Shown here piece by piece: positions 1 through 8,096 of a DNA stretch of 64,000 nt (position 1 is its first letter; each line of letters begins with the position of its first letter). The DNA comes from Myxococcales bacterium. GTDB lineage: Bacteria > Myxococcota_A > Polyangia > Polyangiales > GCA-016699535. The position numbers and the translations under genes were made by a program. The notes below the pieces were generated by a model that made no database searches, was not told the DNA's origin, and saw only the letters and a program-made list of their open reading frames with translations. The stretch is from NCBI GenBank assembly GCA_016699535.1, contig CP064980.1, forward strand, positions 2,860,001 through 2,924,000, given 5' to 3'.

Positions 1-216
1 TCGATATCAAAAACAACGAATAAAATCGCTGTGAGGAAGAACTTAACCGAGAGCTTTACATGCTTGGCGCCGCTCGAAACCCAGCCGCTTTCATAGGGCA
101 TGGCTTTTCGGGCGTCATGTTCTTGGCCCTAAAAGCGAAGTCGCCACGAACACGCCGCCTGCAACAAGCAGCGAGAGTCCCAACATCATAAAAATGGGCA
201 AATAGATAAGAAACAT
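1..216 (-). CDS. nuoA: NADH-quinone oxidoreductase subunit A, 3' part outside window, frameshifted
   Basis: Small membrane subunit of respiratory complex I. From the ATG at 216 the minus strand reads a hydrophobic first helix (MFLIYLPIFMMLGLSLL) ending in SLLGPR, as expected for NuoA. The frame then breaks near 125-130. In the next frame the text continues as the NuoA signature AMPYESGW, then KLSVKFFLTAILFVVFDIE, which matches the family's second helix and the FxxxFDxE motif, and runs off the window edge. The break is probably a small indel in the AAGAACATG stretch, since both halves fit one NuoA. The rest of a nuo operon would lie to the left. The start codon lies about 84 bases downstream of the structured-RNA candidate at 300-417 on the same strand. 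Confidence 0.8.
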
Positions 217-299
217 CAAGCGGCTTTGTAGTGCTGTGGCCCCAAACTGTCAATGAAGACAAGCTTTCATGCACGTTTAGGGCCTCATGTTCGCTAGGA

Positions 300-417
300 C
301 TTTCCGCGAGCTTTTCCTATCCGCGGCTTACGGCTTCGGGCTTCGTCGTCAGGTATCAAGATACCATCCTCCTCAGCCCTGTAGGCGCGCTCGCACCTAG
401 AAAAAGCTCGCAAAAAG
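300..417 (-). ncRNA. Structured RNA candidate, copy 1 (upstream of nuoA)
   Basis: Read on the minus strand, the stretch 417-398 pairs with 319-300 to make a 20-bp helix with only three G-U pairs and no mismatch. Inside it lie a 7-bp hairpin (TAGGTGC...GCGCCTA), a helix GGGC/GCCC enclosing CTGAGGAGGAT, and a hairpin GGTATC-TT-GATACC followed by TGACGA. Copy 2 at 17062-17262 keeps the core words CTGAGGAGGATGGTA, GATACCTGACGA, GACGAAG and GTAAGCCG, and keeps the helices by paired changes. The gap 217-536 has no convincing ORF other than this element. It lies between pepP (ending at 537) and the nuoA start, so it may be part of the nuo leader or a free RNA. I do not recognise the class. Confidence 0.65.
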
Positions 418-536
418 TTATGTTTGCAAGCGGAGCTACCGCGCTAAATCTACTGGCTCATTTTATCCTGCCCTGACGGAGTACCAGTTTGCTCTTTCGC
501 TGCGGCGAGACGGTTCACTCTTTTTAGATCGCGGAT

Positions 537-1850
537 CTAGCGACGGCTTTTTAGGATTTGTTCTAGAGCATTGGGCTCTTTTGGAGCATCTTCGCTGAGG
601 ACTTCGCAAGCTTCGGGCGTAACGAGCACGTCATCTTCGATCCGAATGCCGATGCCACGCCATTTTTCCGCTACCTTTGCGTCTGCTGAGACGTAAAGAC
701 CCGGCTCGACGGTTAAAACAAAACCCGGCTCTAAGGGGATCGGTCCTTTTTCCGTCTCATAGACGCCAACGTCATGGACATCAAGGCCGAGCCAGTGGGA
801 AGTGCGATGCATGTAAAAAGTTTTATATGCGCCACTTTCGATGACTTCGGCAGGATCGCCTTGGCACAAGCCGAGCCTACACAGGCCTTCAGAAATCACC
901 TGAACCGCGGCATTGTGGACATCAAGCGAATTGCCCGGTCGCACTTTTTCGATGGCAGCTTTTTGCGCAGCAAGCACGATGTCGTAAAGTTCGCGTTGCT
1001 CGACGGTAAACTCCCCATTAACGGGAAAGGTTCGCGTGATGTCGGAGGCGTAAAAGTCCCATTCACACCCCGCGTCAACCAAGAGTAAATCACCGGATTG
1101 AAGGCGGCTGTTATTGCCGCGGTAGTGCAAGATGGTTGCGTTTACGCCCGCTCCAACGATGCTGCCGTAGGCCGTGCGCTCGGCGCCATTGGCCCGAAAA
1201 CTTCGCAAAAGCTCAGCTTCGACTTCGTATTCAAAGCTGCCCGGTCGCGCTACCCGCATGGCGTTTTGATGGGCCTCGGCGCTAATGGTAGCCGCTTTTT
1301 TCATACGCGCGATTTCGGCAGGGCTTTTTTTCATACGCATCGGATGCAAGGTCTTTGCGCTATCAACAATCGCCACAGGGAAGCTGGTTCCTCGCCAAGA
1401 TTTCGCGCGCAAATCGCTGAAAATAGACGTTATTTTGGAATCGTATTCAGCGTGAACACCTAGCCTTGTGTGAATGCTTTCTGCGCCTTTCAGGTATTCG
1501 GGAAGCTTGTTTGAAAGCTCTGAAATTGGAAAAGCCGCATCAACCTCAAAGTGTTCGACCGCTGCATCAGGTCCAAGCCGTGGGCCATCCCAACGCTCCT
1601 TTTCAGGATCGTTCTGTCGTAAAAACAGGACCGATCGGTGCTGATCGTGAACGTTGCTAAGCAATAAAAGCGACTCCGGCTCGGTAAAACCCGTCAAATA
1701 AACAAAATCGCTGTCTTGGCGGTACTCATGCGGCACGTCATTGTTGCGCATGTACACTGGCGCCGCTGGGAATAGGCCAACGCCTTTATCGATCGATGAA
1801 AGAAACGCTTCGCGTCGTGCCTTAAATTCTGCCTGATCCGGCTTATCCAT
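537..1850 (-). CDS. pepP: Xaa-Pro aminopeptidase (M24B metallopeptidase)
   Basis: Cytoplasmic dimetal exopeptidase that removes an N-terminal residue ahead of proline. The 437-residue product matches the family length. An N-terminal creatinase-like domain carries the aminopeptidase P signature region (NNDVPHEYRQDSDFVYLTGF). The M24 pita-bread fold follows, with metal ligands in LLLVDAGCEWDFYASDITRT (about 255-275), SHWLGLDVHDVG (about 350), the glutamate of VEPGLYV (about 385) and GIRIEDDVLV (about 400). The nearest gene upstream on this strand ends 10 bases before the start (1860), so the two may be co-transcribed. The frame is intact, unlike many neighbours. Confidence 0.95.
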   Translation of the reverse strand: MDKPDQAEFKARREAFLSSIDKGVGLFPAAPVYMRNNDVPHEYRQDSDFVYLTGFTEPESLLLLSNVHDQHRSVLFLRQNDPEKERWDGPRLGPDAAVEHFEVDAAFPISELSNKLPEYLKGAESIHTRLGVHAEYDSKITSIFSDLRAKSWRGTSFPVAIVDSAKTLHPMRMKKSPAEIARMKKAATISAEAHQNAMRVARPGSFEYEVEAELLRSFRANGAERTAYGSIVGAGVNATILHYRGNNSRLQSGDLLLVDAGCEWDFYASDITRTFPVNGEFTVEQRELYDIVLAAQKAAIEKVRPGNSLDVHNAAVQVISEGLCRLGLCQGDPAEVIESGAYKTFYMHRTSHWLGLDVHDVGVYETEKGPIPLEPGFVLTVEPGLYVSADAKVAEKWRGIGIRIEDDVLVTPEACEVLSEDAPKEPNALEQILKSRR

Positions 1851-1859
1851 AGTTCTTCT

Positions 1860-2849
1860 CTAACGTGAGAGCTCCGTTAACCACAAGATCCCAGTATCCG
1901 CTTTAACGTCCTGCTCTTGCATGAATTGCTCAATGCTCAAACAGCCTCCTCGCAAGGCGCTCGAAGCAAACCACTCCCCTAGCCTTGGATTATTAAACCA
2001 ATCCTCATCAAAGCTTTCACGGAGCTTCTGAGCAAAGCAGAGTGCGGCGTGCTGTGCGCGAAACACCGCCCCCCGCCCAGCGGCGTAGCTTTGCATCGTT
2101 TTCACTTCCTCGACGCTGACGTCCATTCTCAGCAAACGATTGACTCGCTCTTGCAAGTAGGCCTCGGGCCTATCGTCCATATCCTCGGTCAGCATGGCGC
2201 ACTGCCTTAGCACGTAAAGACCGTAGGCAAGCTGCAAAAAAGCGAGATTTTCGCTGTCTTGTTTTGATAGAGCAAAGGCCTTCTTAAGGAAGAGTCGATT
2301 CCACCACAACCCCTGCCAAAGCGCTCCTACAAAACGCGGCATGCTTTGAGCGGCAGAAACACGCTGATCTTTAGGTACCGCGGGGCTGACTAGCGCACAA
2401 CACAACGCACGCCCCGCAGCTTCGTAGGCATAGGCGTCTGACAACGCAAATTTTTCTTGGGAGCCTGGCGCCATCTCGACGGCATCGTCTCGCTCCCTTA
2501 AACGAACGATTGCATCCAAAAAAGGTTCCTCGTGCGCCGCATTGCGATGAACCTGCTGTCTTAGAACTTCGCCTAGCCTCCAATGACTCGCCTGCTGATA
2601 GACGCGCTGCCAACGAGAGTTGGGATGCAACAGTTCCGATTCCTTGCCTTGCGCGCAGCGCTCTTCAAAGGCCGCGAGCTTAGGAATGGTTTTGCCACGC
2701 AGCACGCGCTGGAGACACTCTTGATACAGATCATCCGTCGCGCTTAGAAAAGCAGAACCGCTGTCCGCTAAATCGGCAGGCGCTTCGTCGAGCGAGCTAG
2801 CATCGACTGGAGCAAGGTCTTCATGGTAGTTAGGGAAAATCACAGACAT
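1860..2849 (-). CDS. Hypothetical protein, mostly helical
   Basis: I do not recognise this 329-residue protein. It has no signal peptide and no clear membrane segment. It is rich in Leu, Ala, Arg and Gln and looks all-helical. A tryptophan-rich stretch (GALWQGLWWNRLFLKKAF) lies near residues 180-200 and a second aromatic cluster (DEDWFNNPRLGEWFASSALR) near 285-305. The start at 2849 sits 15 bases from the divergent proC start, so the two promoters must overlap each other or lie within the opposite gene. It precedes pepP by 10 bases. Codon use resembles neighbouring genes and the frame is unbroken, which supports a real gene. Confidence 0.7.
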   Translation of the reverse strand: MSVIFPNYHEDLAPVDASSLDEAPADLADSGSAFLSATDDLYQECLQRVLRGKTIPKLAAFEERCAQGKESELLHPNSRWQRVYQQASHWRLGEVLRQQVHRNAAHEEPFLDAIVRLRERDDAVEMAPGSQEKFALSDAYAYEAAGRALCCALVSPAVPKDQRVSAAQSMPRFVGALWQGLWWNRLFLKKAFALSKQDSENLAFLQLAYGLYVLRQCAMLTEDMDDRPEAYLQERVNRLLRMDVSVEEVKTMQSYAAGRGAVFRAQHAALCFAQKLRESFDEDWFNNPRLGEWFASSALRGGCLSIEQFMQEQDVKADTGILWLTELSR

Positions 2850-2864
2850 TGATGATACTCAATT

Positions 2865-3680
2865 ATGCCATCACCCATGCTTAAATCCATCGCTTTTATT
2901 GGCGCCGGCAACATGGCCGAAGCCCTGATTACAGGACTTTTACAAGCAAAGCTCGTTGATGCCGACCGAATTACCGCCATCGACCTTCGAGAAGAACGTC
3001 TAAACGAGCTAAGCGCACAGTACGGCCTTAAGACCAGCCCGTCTCTTGATAGGCTAAGCACGAACGATGTTGTCGTGTTGTCCGTGAAACCACAGAGCTT
3101 CGAGGGCCTGTTGGAAGCGCTTAGCGGTAAGATAAACCGAGAGTCCGTGATTATTTCCATTGCAGCCGGGATCACGCTCAGCACCATCGAAGCGAAGCTT
3201 CCTCAAAACAAAGTTATTCGCGCCATGCCAAACACGCCGGCTCTAGTCGGCATGGGCGCAACGGCTATTGCTCAAGGCAAGCTCGCCGATGACAGAGACA
3301 TGGAAAGTGCCAAAGCTATCTTTTCGAGCGTCGGCCTTTGCCTGAGCGTCAACGAAAAAGACATGGATGCAGTGACCGCACTTAGCGGCTCTGGCCCCGC
3401 CTATGCCTTTCGCTTCATCGAACTGTTGGCAGAGCACGGTAAAGACTTGGGACTTGCCGAAGATATCGCAAATGCCCTTGCCGTACAAACCGTGCTTGGA
3501 GCGGCAACCTTAGTCGATGAGACGAAACAACCCCCTCAAGCGTTGCGACAAAAAGTAAGTAGTCCGGGAGGAACCACCGTCGCTGGCCTTGCTGCCCTCG
3601 AACAAGCTGGATTTTCAAAAGCCATCGAAAGCTGCCTAAACGCTGCCCATGCCCGCAGCAAGGAACTCTCCAAGGGATAA
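2865..3680 (+). CDS. proC: Pyrroline-5-carboxylate reductase
   Basis: Last step of proline synthesis: NAD(P)H-dependent reduction of 1-pyrroline-5-carboxylate in the cytoplasm. The N-terminal Rossmann motif is FIGAGNMAEALITGLL (about 10-26). MPNTPALVGMGATAI lies near 125 and the C-terminal dimer domain carries ALSGSGPAYAF (about 170) and the family signature SPGGTTVAGLAALEQAGF (about 230-248). The length of 271 is normal. A second ATG five codons in (MLKSIAF) is equally possible as the start. It is transcribed divergently from the unknown gene at 1860-2849 and converges on yggS with 17 bases between stops. Confidence 0.96.
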   Translation: MPSPMLKSIAFIGAGNMAEALITGLLQAKLVDADRITAIDLREERLNELSAQYGLKTSPSLDRLSTNDVVVLSVKPQSFEGLLEALSGKINRESVIISIAAGITLSTIEAKLPQNKVIRAMPNTPALVGMGATAIAQGKLADDRDMESAKAIFSSVGLCLSVNEKDMDAVTALSGSGPAYAFRFIELLAEHGKDLGLAEDIANALAVQTVLGAATLVDETKQPPQALRQKVSSPGGTTVAGLAALEQAGFSKAIESCLNAAHARSKELSKG

Positions 3681-3697
3681 GCTGAGAGCTGCGCGTG

Positions 3698-4378
3698 TTA
3701 TTTGTGTTGCCTTGGGCCAAACAAAGCGGTTCCAATGCGCACTAAGGTCGCGCCTTCTTCGATGGCGACTTCGAAATCATCACTCATACCCATCGAACAA
3801 TCTTCAAGTCCATAGTGATCGGCTAAACGACGCAGCTGACGAAAGAGCAAGCGGTTTTTCTCGGCCTCACCGAAAGGCGGTACCATCATCAAACCAAGAA
3901 GTCTTATGCTCTTATGCTTTTTTGCCTCGTCAACCAAAGCTTCAAGTTCGTTTGGGTCACACCCAGACTTTTGACTTTCGCCAGCTAGGTTTACTTGAAT
4001 AAAGATATCCAGCGGCGTGGCAGCTTCGTGTTGTCCAGCAAGCCGCTGCAATAAGCCGAGCGAATCAACGCTCTGCACCACTGAACTGCAAGCAAGAGCT
4101 TGCTTCGTCTTATTCCGTTGCAAATGGCCGATGAGATGAAAACGGAGCTCGGGCAAATCAGCAAACTCTTCTGCTTTACCTTGCAACTCCTGAACGTAGT
4201 TTTCTCCGAATTCGCGAAGGCCCAAAGCGTAGGCTTCTCGTATGGCCGCGCTCGACTGTTTTTTGCTAACGGCCAACAGTTTCGGCTTAGGCCAGCTTGC
4301 CTTGCGTCTTAAACAGGCTTCATCCATTCGCCCTTGTATCGTTTGCAACCGCTGCTCAATCCTGGTGCCTATGGCCAT
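3698..4378 (-). CDS. yggS: YggS/PLPBP-family pyridoxal-phosphate homeostasis protein
   Basis: Fold-type III PLP-binding protein without known catalysis that buffers PLP and amino/keto-acid pools in the cytoplasm. The PLP lysine lies in LLAVSKKQS (about residue 35), followed by GLREFGENYVQEL. The C-terminal signature MGMSDDFEVAIEEGATLVRI with GTALFG is complete. The 226-residue length is normal. The start overlaps the maf stop by 10 bases, so translation of the two is likely coupled. It lies last in the operon MinD-like, maf, yggS. Confidence 0.95.
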   Translation of the reverse strand: MAIGTRIEQRLQTIQGRMDEACLRRKASWPKPKLLAVSKKQSSAAIREAYALGLREFGENYVQELQGKAEEFADLPELRFHLIGHLQRNKTKQALACSSVVQSVDSLGLLQRLAGQHEAATPLDIFIQVNLAGESQKSGCDPNELEALVDEAKKHKSIRLLGLMMVPPFGEAEKNRLLFRQLRRLADHYGLEDCSMGMSDDFEVAIEEGATLVRIGTALFGPRQHK

Positions 4379-4959
4379 TGCTCCAACACTCCCGCGGCTA
4401 ACAATAGCGCAATGCTCTGAGCGGCGGGAAGGCCCACGACATTCGAATACGAACCCTGAATTCCTTTGATTAATCCCGCGCCGAGGCCTTGAGCAGCGTA
4501 GCTGCCAGCTTTATCGCGCCCTTCCCCGCTTGCTACGTAGTTCCTGATCGTCTGTGAACTCATCGAGACCATGCGAACTTTGGTCTGAACGCAGTCTTCA
4601 TACCACTTGCCCTGGTGCAGTAAAACGACGCCAGTAAAAACATCATGCCAGCGACCTTGCAGTGACTCCAGCATGGCTTCTGCGTTGCTGTCATCGCTGG
4701 GCTTACCGAGAATCACACCGTCTAAAACCACGACCGTGTCAGCACCAAGCACACTCGCGCCCGACTGCGCTACGCGTGTTGAAACATCCTGTACTTTTGC
4801 CTTCGCAGCACGCAGCACATAGTGATTGGGTTTTTCACTAGCAAGTGGAGGAGGTTCATCGTCTGAGCCCACCACACGGTACTCAATACCAAGAAGACTT
4901 AGCAACTCTGAGCGCCTCGGCGAGCGCGAAGCAAGGATAAGCGGTGTGTTCAACAGCAT
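4369..4959 (-). CDS. maf: Maf-family nucleoside triphosphate pyrophosphatase
   Basis: Housekeeping pyrophosphatase that hydrolyses non-canonical or m5/UTP-type nucleotides. The N-terminal signature LASRSPRRSELLSLLGI (about 8-25) and the second motif VLGADTVVVLDG (about 70-80) are intact, with GKPSDDSNAEAML after it. The C-terminal part AAQGLGAGLIKGIQGSYSNV (about 150-170) is typical. The start codon directly follows the stop of the upstream ATPase gene (4960), and the end overlaps yggS, so this is an operon member. Confidence 0.94.
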   Translation of the reverse strand: MLLNTPLILASRSPRRSELLSLLGIEYRVVGSDDEPPPLASEKPNHYVLRAAKAKVQDVSTRVAQSGASVLGADTVVVLDGVILGKPSDDSNAEAMLESLQGRWHDVFTGVVLLHQGKWYEDCVQTKVRMVSMSSQTIRNYVASGEGRDKAGSYAAQGLGAGLIKGIQGSYSNVVGLPAAQSIALLLAAGVLEQWP

Positions 4960-6528
4960 TTATGAACTACTTGGCCTTGCTTGCTCAAACGCTCTCAAAT
5001 AGGTACGCGAAACTTGTTTTGGGTCCAGATGGAATATCTTAGCAAGCTCCGCCAGATAGCCACGCACGTAAACACGTTCCGGTAGCGACTCAAAAGCATC
5101 CTCTTCGATGGCAGAAAGGTAGTTTTGTCCAATCTTTGTGCGATTGCTCAGATACTTGAGATCCACACCATGCGCTTCGCGAATTGCTTTTAGCAAGGCA
5201 CCGTTGAATTGCGTTTCTGGACCAAGTTCAGGAAATGCCGCCAAGGCCTCGGCTTTGGGAACGACCTGCGTCGCGACCTTTTCTTCTTCCAGCGACACTT
5301 CAGGAAAAAGCGTGCGATCATAAACACGTCGACGGTTGGGGTCCAACAGCACTTCGTGCGCTTCATCAAGCCGCGCAAGGAGTGCTTCGCGTTGCTCCGG
5401 CAAGAACAGACCATAAGACGCGAGGCCTTCAGGGCCGTAAACCAGTTTCATGCGTTTGTAAGCTCTGCGAATTTCTTCTTCCGCCGCGCCGCGCCCGAGC
5501 TCCAAAATGCCATAGTGGCTGTCAAAAGAAACAGGCAAAGCCGGCTCTTCCAAGCGAGAAAGTCTATCTGGCATGAGCAGCACCCGCCTTACAACACGTT
5601 CGATGCCCCGCGAAGCCTTGCTTCCAGGACTGTCGATCATAAGAGGGCGACGTTTACGCAAACACATACTGATTGCTTCATCTTGACCGAGGTATCCAAG
5701 GTATTTGAGGTTCACCCCAAGGCGCCGGCGTGTCGCAATCACAATTTCTTCGCCAAGCTCGGTGTCCTGCCGTACACGTGCTTGGTTCAGCATTAGATAG
5801 AAGCTAAAATTCCGAAGAACTTCCCTCACGACCGCCACCATGGGATCGCCTTCAGCTTCCAGCCGCTGTAACAAGTCCACTGGCGAAGGAATCGAGTACA
5901 TTGTCCTAAGTCGTGCACGCCAAGCATCTCTGGAGCCACGCACCGGCTCAAGTTCGGATAGCTTTCGAAAGAAACTCGCCCGCACAAAGCGCTGAATGTT
6001 TTCAATGGCCGCTGGATCGGGCGTCACCAAAAACAAAGGAAAATCCGACTGAAAAAACAGATCAATCAGCTGGCCATCATGACCATCGCCCAAGTCCACA
6101 ACCACATGAACCGCATCAAGGTCTTCGATTTGCTGCTTCAGGCGACTGAAGCGGCGAAGCGACCGTAGTCCCATGCAAGCTTCGTCCACCCCAGAATAAG
6201 CTAGCCAAAGATTTGGATATGGCGTTTGAAGGATTTGCAAATCGTTATCGACAGACGAACCTGCACGAAGTGCTCCCGGAGTGCTTTCACGACTAAAGGG
6301 CCTTTGCATGCCAAGCGCGGTATGCGCGTTGGCACCCAAACGGTCGGCGTCAACGAGCACCACTTTGCGACCTAGGTTGGCCAAACAAAGCGCAACGTTG
6401 GCCGCGAAGGTCGTTTTTCCGACGCCACCTTTAGCACCACTGACAGCAATATAGCGCGGACCACGTCTGCCCCGCTCACCGTTCGATTCATTGGCCTTAT
6501 CAGTCATCTCAGCCCCGCTGCATAGCAC
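4960..6528 (-). CDS. MinD/ParA-type ATPase fused to J-like and RodZ-type HTH domains
   Basis: A 522-residue cytoplasmic protein with an unusual domain order. Residues about 25-300 form a MinD/FlhG-type ATPase with deviant Walker A AVSGAKGGVGKTTFAANV, VDADRLGANAHTALGM and the Walker B-like VVVDLGDGHDGQ. Residues about 335-400 resemble a J domain (HYGILELGRGAAEEEIRRAY ... DEAHEVLLDPNRRRVYD), but the HPD tripeptide is absent where it should be. Residues about 440-515 match the RodZ/HTH_25 helix-turn-helix (LLKAIREAHGVDLKYLSNRT, then VRGYLAELAKIFHL). No transmembrane helix is visible. An internal ATG at codon 8 (MTDKANES, 6507) is a likely true start. It heads the operon with maf and yggS. Its target is unknown; a role in positioning or polarity is only an inference. 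Confidence 0.88.
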   Translation of the reverse strand: MLCSGAEMTDKANESNGERGRRGPRYIAVSGAKGGVGKTTFAANVALCLANLGRKVVLVDADRLGANAHTALGMQRPFSRESTPGALRAGSSVDNDLQILQTPYPNLWLAYSGVDEACMGLRSLRRFSRLKQQIEDLDAVHVVVDLGDGHDGQLIDLFFQSDFPLFLVTPDPAAIENIQRFVRASFFRKLSELEPVRGSRDAWRARLRTMYSIPSPVDLLQRLEAEGDPMVAVVREVLRNFSFYLMLNQARVRQDTELGEEIVIATRRRLGVNLKYLGYLGQDEAISMCLRKRRPLMIDSPGSKASRGIERVVRRVLLMPDRLSRLEEPALPVSFDSHYGILELGRGAAEEEIRRAYKRMKLVYGPEGLASYGLFLPEQREALLARLDEAHEVLLDPNRRRVYDRTLFPEVSLEEEKVATQVVPKAEALAAFPELGPETQFNGALLKAIREAHGVDLKYLSNRTKIGQNYLSAIEEDAFESLPERVYVRGYLAELAKIFHLDPKQVSRTYLRAFEQARPSSS

Positions 6529-6787
6529 GCCTTTTTTGGACTTGCATACCTAGGAGAGGGTTGAGCCGAGATCGAATAGTGAAAGTGTGCGTTGCACAGA
6601 AGAAAAGCGCAGAAATATCGTGAATATCTTAAAGTTTTCTGACGCCGCAGCTCGTACCTTCACTGCAGCGAGACGGACCAATCCTTTGCAATCAGAGCAC
6701 TAAGCAACGGTGAGAAGCGTAAAGGTCTAAATTCGCTTCAATTTTCATTTTCCAAGCAACTCAAAGCCGCAGGGGCCGATATTGACA

Positions 6788-6803
6788 GACAAGGAGCCTT
6801 GTC
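6788..6803. promoter_or_regulatory. Perfect 7-bp inverted repeat before a lipoprotein gene
   Basis: GACAAGG-AG-CCTTGTC forms a perfect dyad 11 bases before the ATG at 6815, just after a TTGACA hexamer at 6783-6788. It could be an operator or a hairpin limiting ribosome access. The remaining gap from 6529 holds no gene that I can see. Confidence 0.3.
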
Positions 6804-6814
6804 TTTTGCGAGCC

Positions 6815-8035
6815 ATGAAACAGTTGTGTCCAATACTATGCCTATGTGCCGCCACGAATGGCTGCGTCTCGACGGATGGTTTTGGAGATACAGATTCCGG
6901 AAAATCCGAGACAGCACAACCCACGATACAAAGCTGGCCAGCGGCAGCCGCTACCAACGTCGCTCCGAACTTATCCCTTCTCGCTGTCCAAGCCGTCGAC
7001 TATGCCGAACTCGAAAGCAGTTTTGCTCTTGCCCTTATCGACCGTGAGACAAAGGAGCAATGGCCACTGCTAGCACGCAAAACTTCCTGCCAAGCCATAG
7101 GCTGGCAAACGGGCTATTGCATCGCGGCAAAACCAGCTGAGCCACTAAAAAAAGAACACGCTTACGAAATCCAGCTCATACCAAAGACACTTGCTAAGGT
7201 AAGTGGATCAAGTCTGTGGACCAGCGCCTTCACCACCGGATCACAAAACGACGCCACCGCACCCACGCTACAGCAGCCGGATTGCATGTTGGATGAAGCA
7301 GCTCTTTTGGGAGCATGTCTTCTAAGACAGGATACTCGACTGAGCCTAAGAACAAAAAGCAGTGAAGCTACGCGTTTGTGGCTCAAAACCGGAGAAGTGA
7401 CGCAAACGGCTATTGCTAACAACGACGCAGCCACACTTGTTCTTGAAAAACTGGAGCCGAACACGGCGATCATGGCCACCCTGTTTGCCGCGGACGCTGC
7501 GGACAACCTCAGCTTCCAAAGGTTGGAACTACGCACCTCAGAGCGCCTTGCTTCCGTCACGATCAGTCGTGTCATGGCCAACCCAAGCACCGCTGAACCG
7601 ACGCAGGAATTCGTGGAGCTTTACAACTTTGGCAATGAAAGCATCGATATCGCAGGCTTTTCGCTCACCGACGACCCCTATGAGGCCGGGGATACTCTTT
7701 CTGAAGGCCCAATGCTCAGCCCAGGCGCACGCGTGCTTATCACACCCCGAAGCTTTCAGAGCTCCGCCGCTGCAATACCGATACCAACCGGCATACCGCT
7801 TTTTCGAGTCGATGAAAGCGTCGCTCGGGGCGGCCTAAAAAACAGTGGCGAGACGCTCTACTTACGCGATAGGCAAGGCCAGCGTTTGTCCGCCACACCT
7901 GCCGTCGAGCATCCCAAGCAAGACGGCTGCTTGGTAAGAAGTACCGCGGATACGCGCAGCGAAGCTACTCAGTATTTTTATCCGAGGCCTGAATTTCCAT
8001 GTCGGCCAGGCAAGGCGCCCGACAACTCTCAATAG
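6815..8035 (+). CDS. Lipoprotein with Ig-like and lamin-tail domains
   Basis: Start chosen at the ATG at 6815 because it gives a lipoprotein signal MKQLCPILCLCAATNGC with a cysteine at the end of the hydrophobic stretch; the frame is open upstream but without signal character. Residues about 40-150 look like a bacterial Ig-like (Big_5) domain (PAAAATNVAPNLSLLAVQA ... FTTGSQNDATAPTL). Residues about 250-340 form a lamin-tail (LTD) domain with the typical FVELYNFGNESIDIAGFSL and LSPGARVLI. LTD domains occur in secreted proteins and are thought to hold proteins to surfaces. Ten or more cysteines suggest disulphides. The exact partner is unknown. Confidence 0.8.
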   Translation: MKQLCPILCLCAATNGCVSTDGFGDTDSGKSETAQPTIQSWPAAAATNVAPNLSLLAVQAVDYAELESSFALALIDRETKEQWPLLARKTSCQAIGWQTGYCIAAKPAEPLKKEHAYEIQLIPKTLAKVSGSSLWTSAFTTGSQNDATAPTLQQPDCMLDEAALLGACLLRQDTRLSLRTKSSEATRLWLKTGEVTQTAIANNDAATLVLEKLEPNTAIMATLFAADAADNLSFQRLELRTSERLASVTISRVMANPSTAEPTQEFVELYNFGNESIDIAGFSLTDDPYEAGDTLSEGPMLSPGARVLITPRSFQSSAAAIPIPTGIPLFRVDESVARGGLKNSGETLYLRDRQGQRLSATPAVEHPKQDGCLVRSTADTRSEATQYFYPRPEFPCRPGKAPDNSQ

Positions 8036-8096
8036 TTAGGCGTGTCTGCGCTCTTGGCTAATATTTCCCCGCAAAAAACGCTAGAGTCCTCGTACT

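Noticed and set aside
300..417. TPP or GEMM riboswitch in front of nuoA
   Set aside because: CTGAG and ACCTGA look TPP-like, but the GCCAGCG...GGGA element is missing, and the second copy does not precede a gene on its strand.
774..1660. Plus-strand open frames inside pepP
   Set aside because: They mirror the codon structure of the M24 peptidase on the minus strand and show no protein motif.
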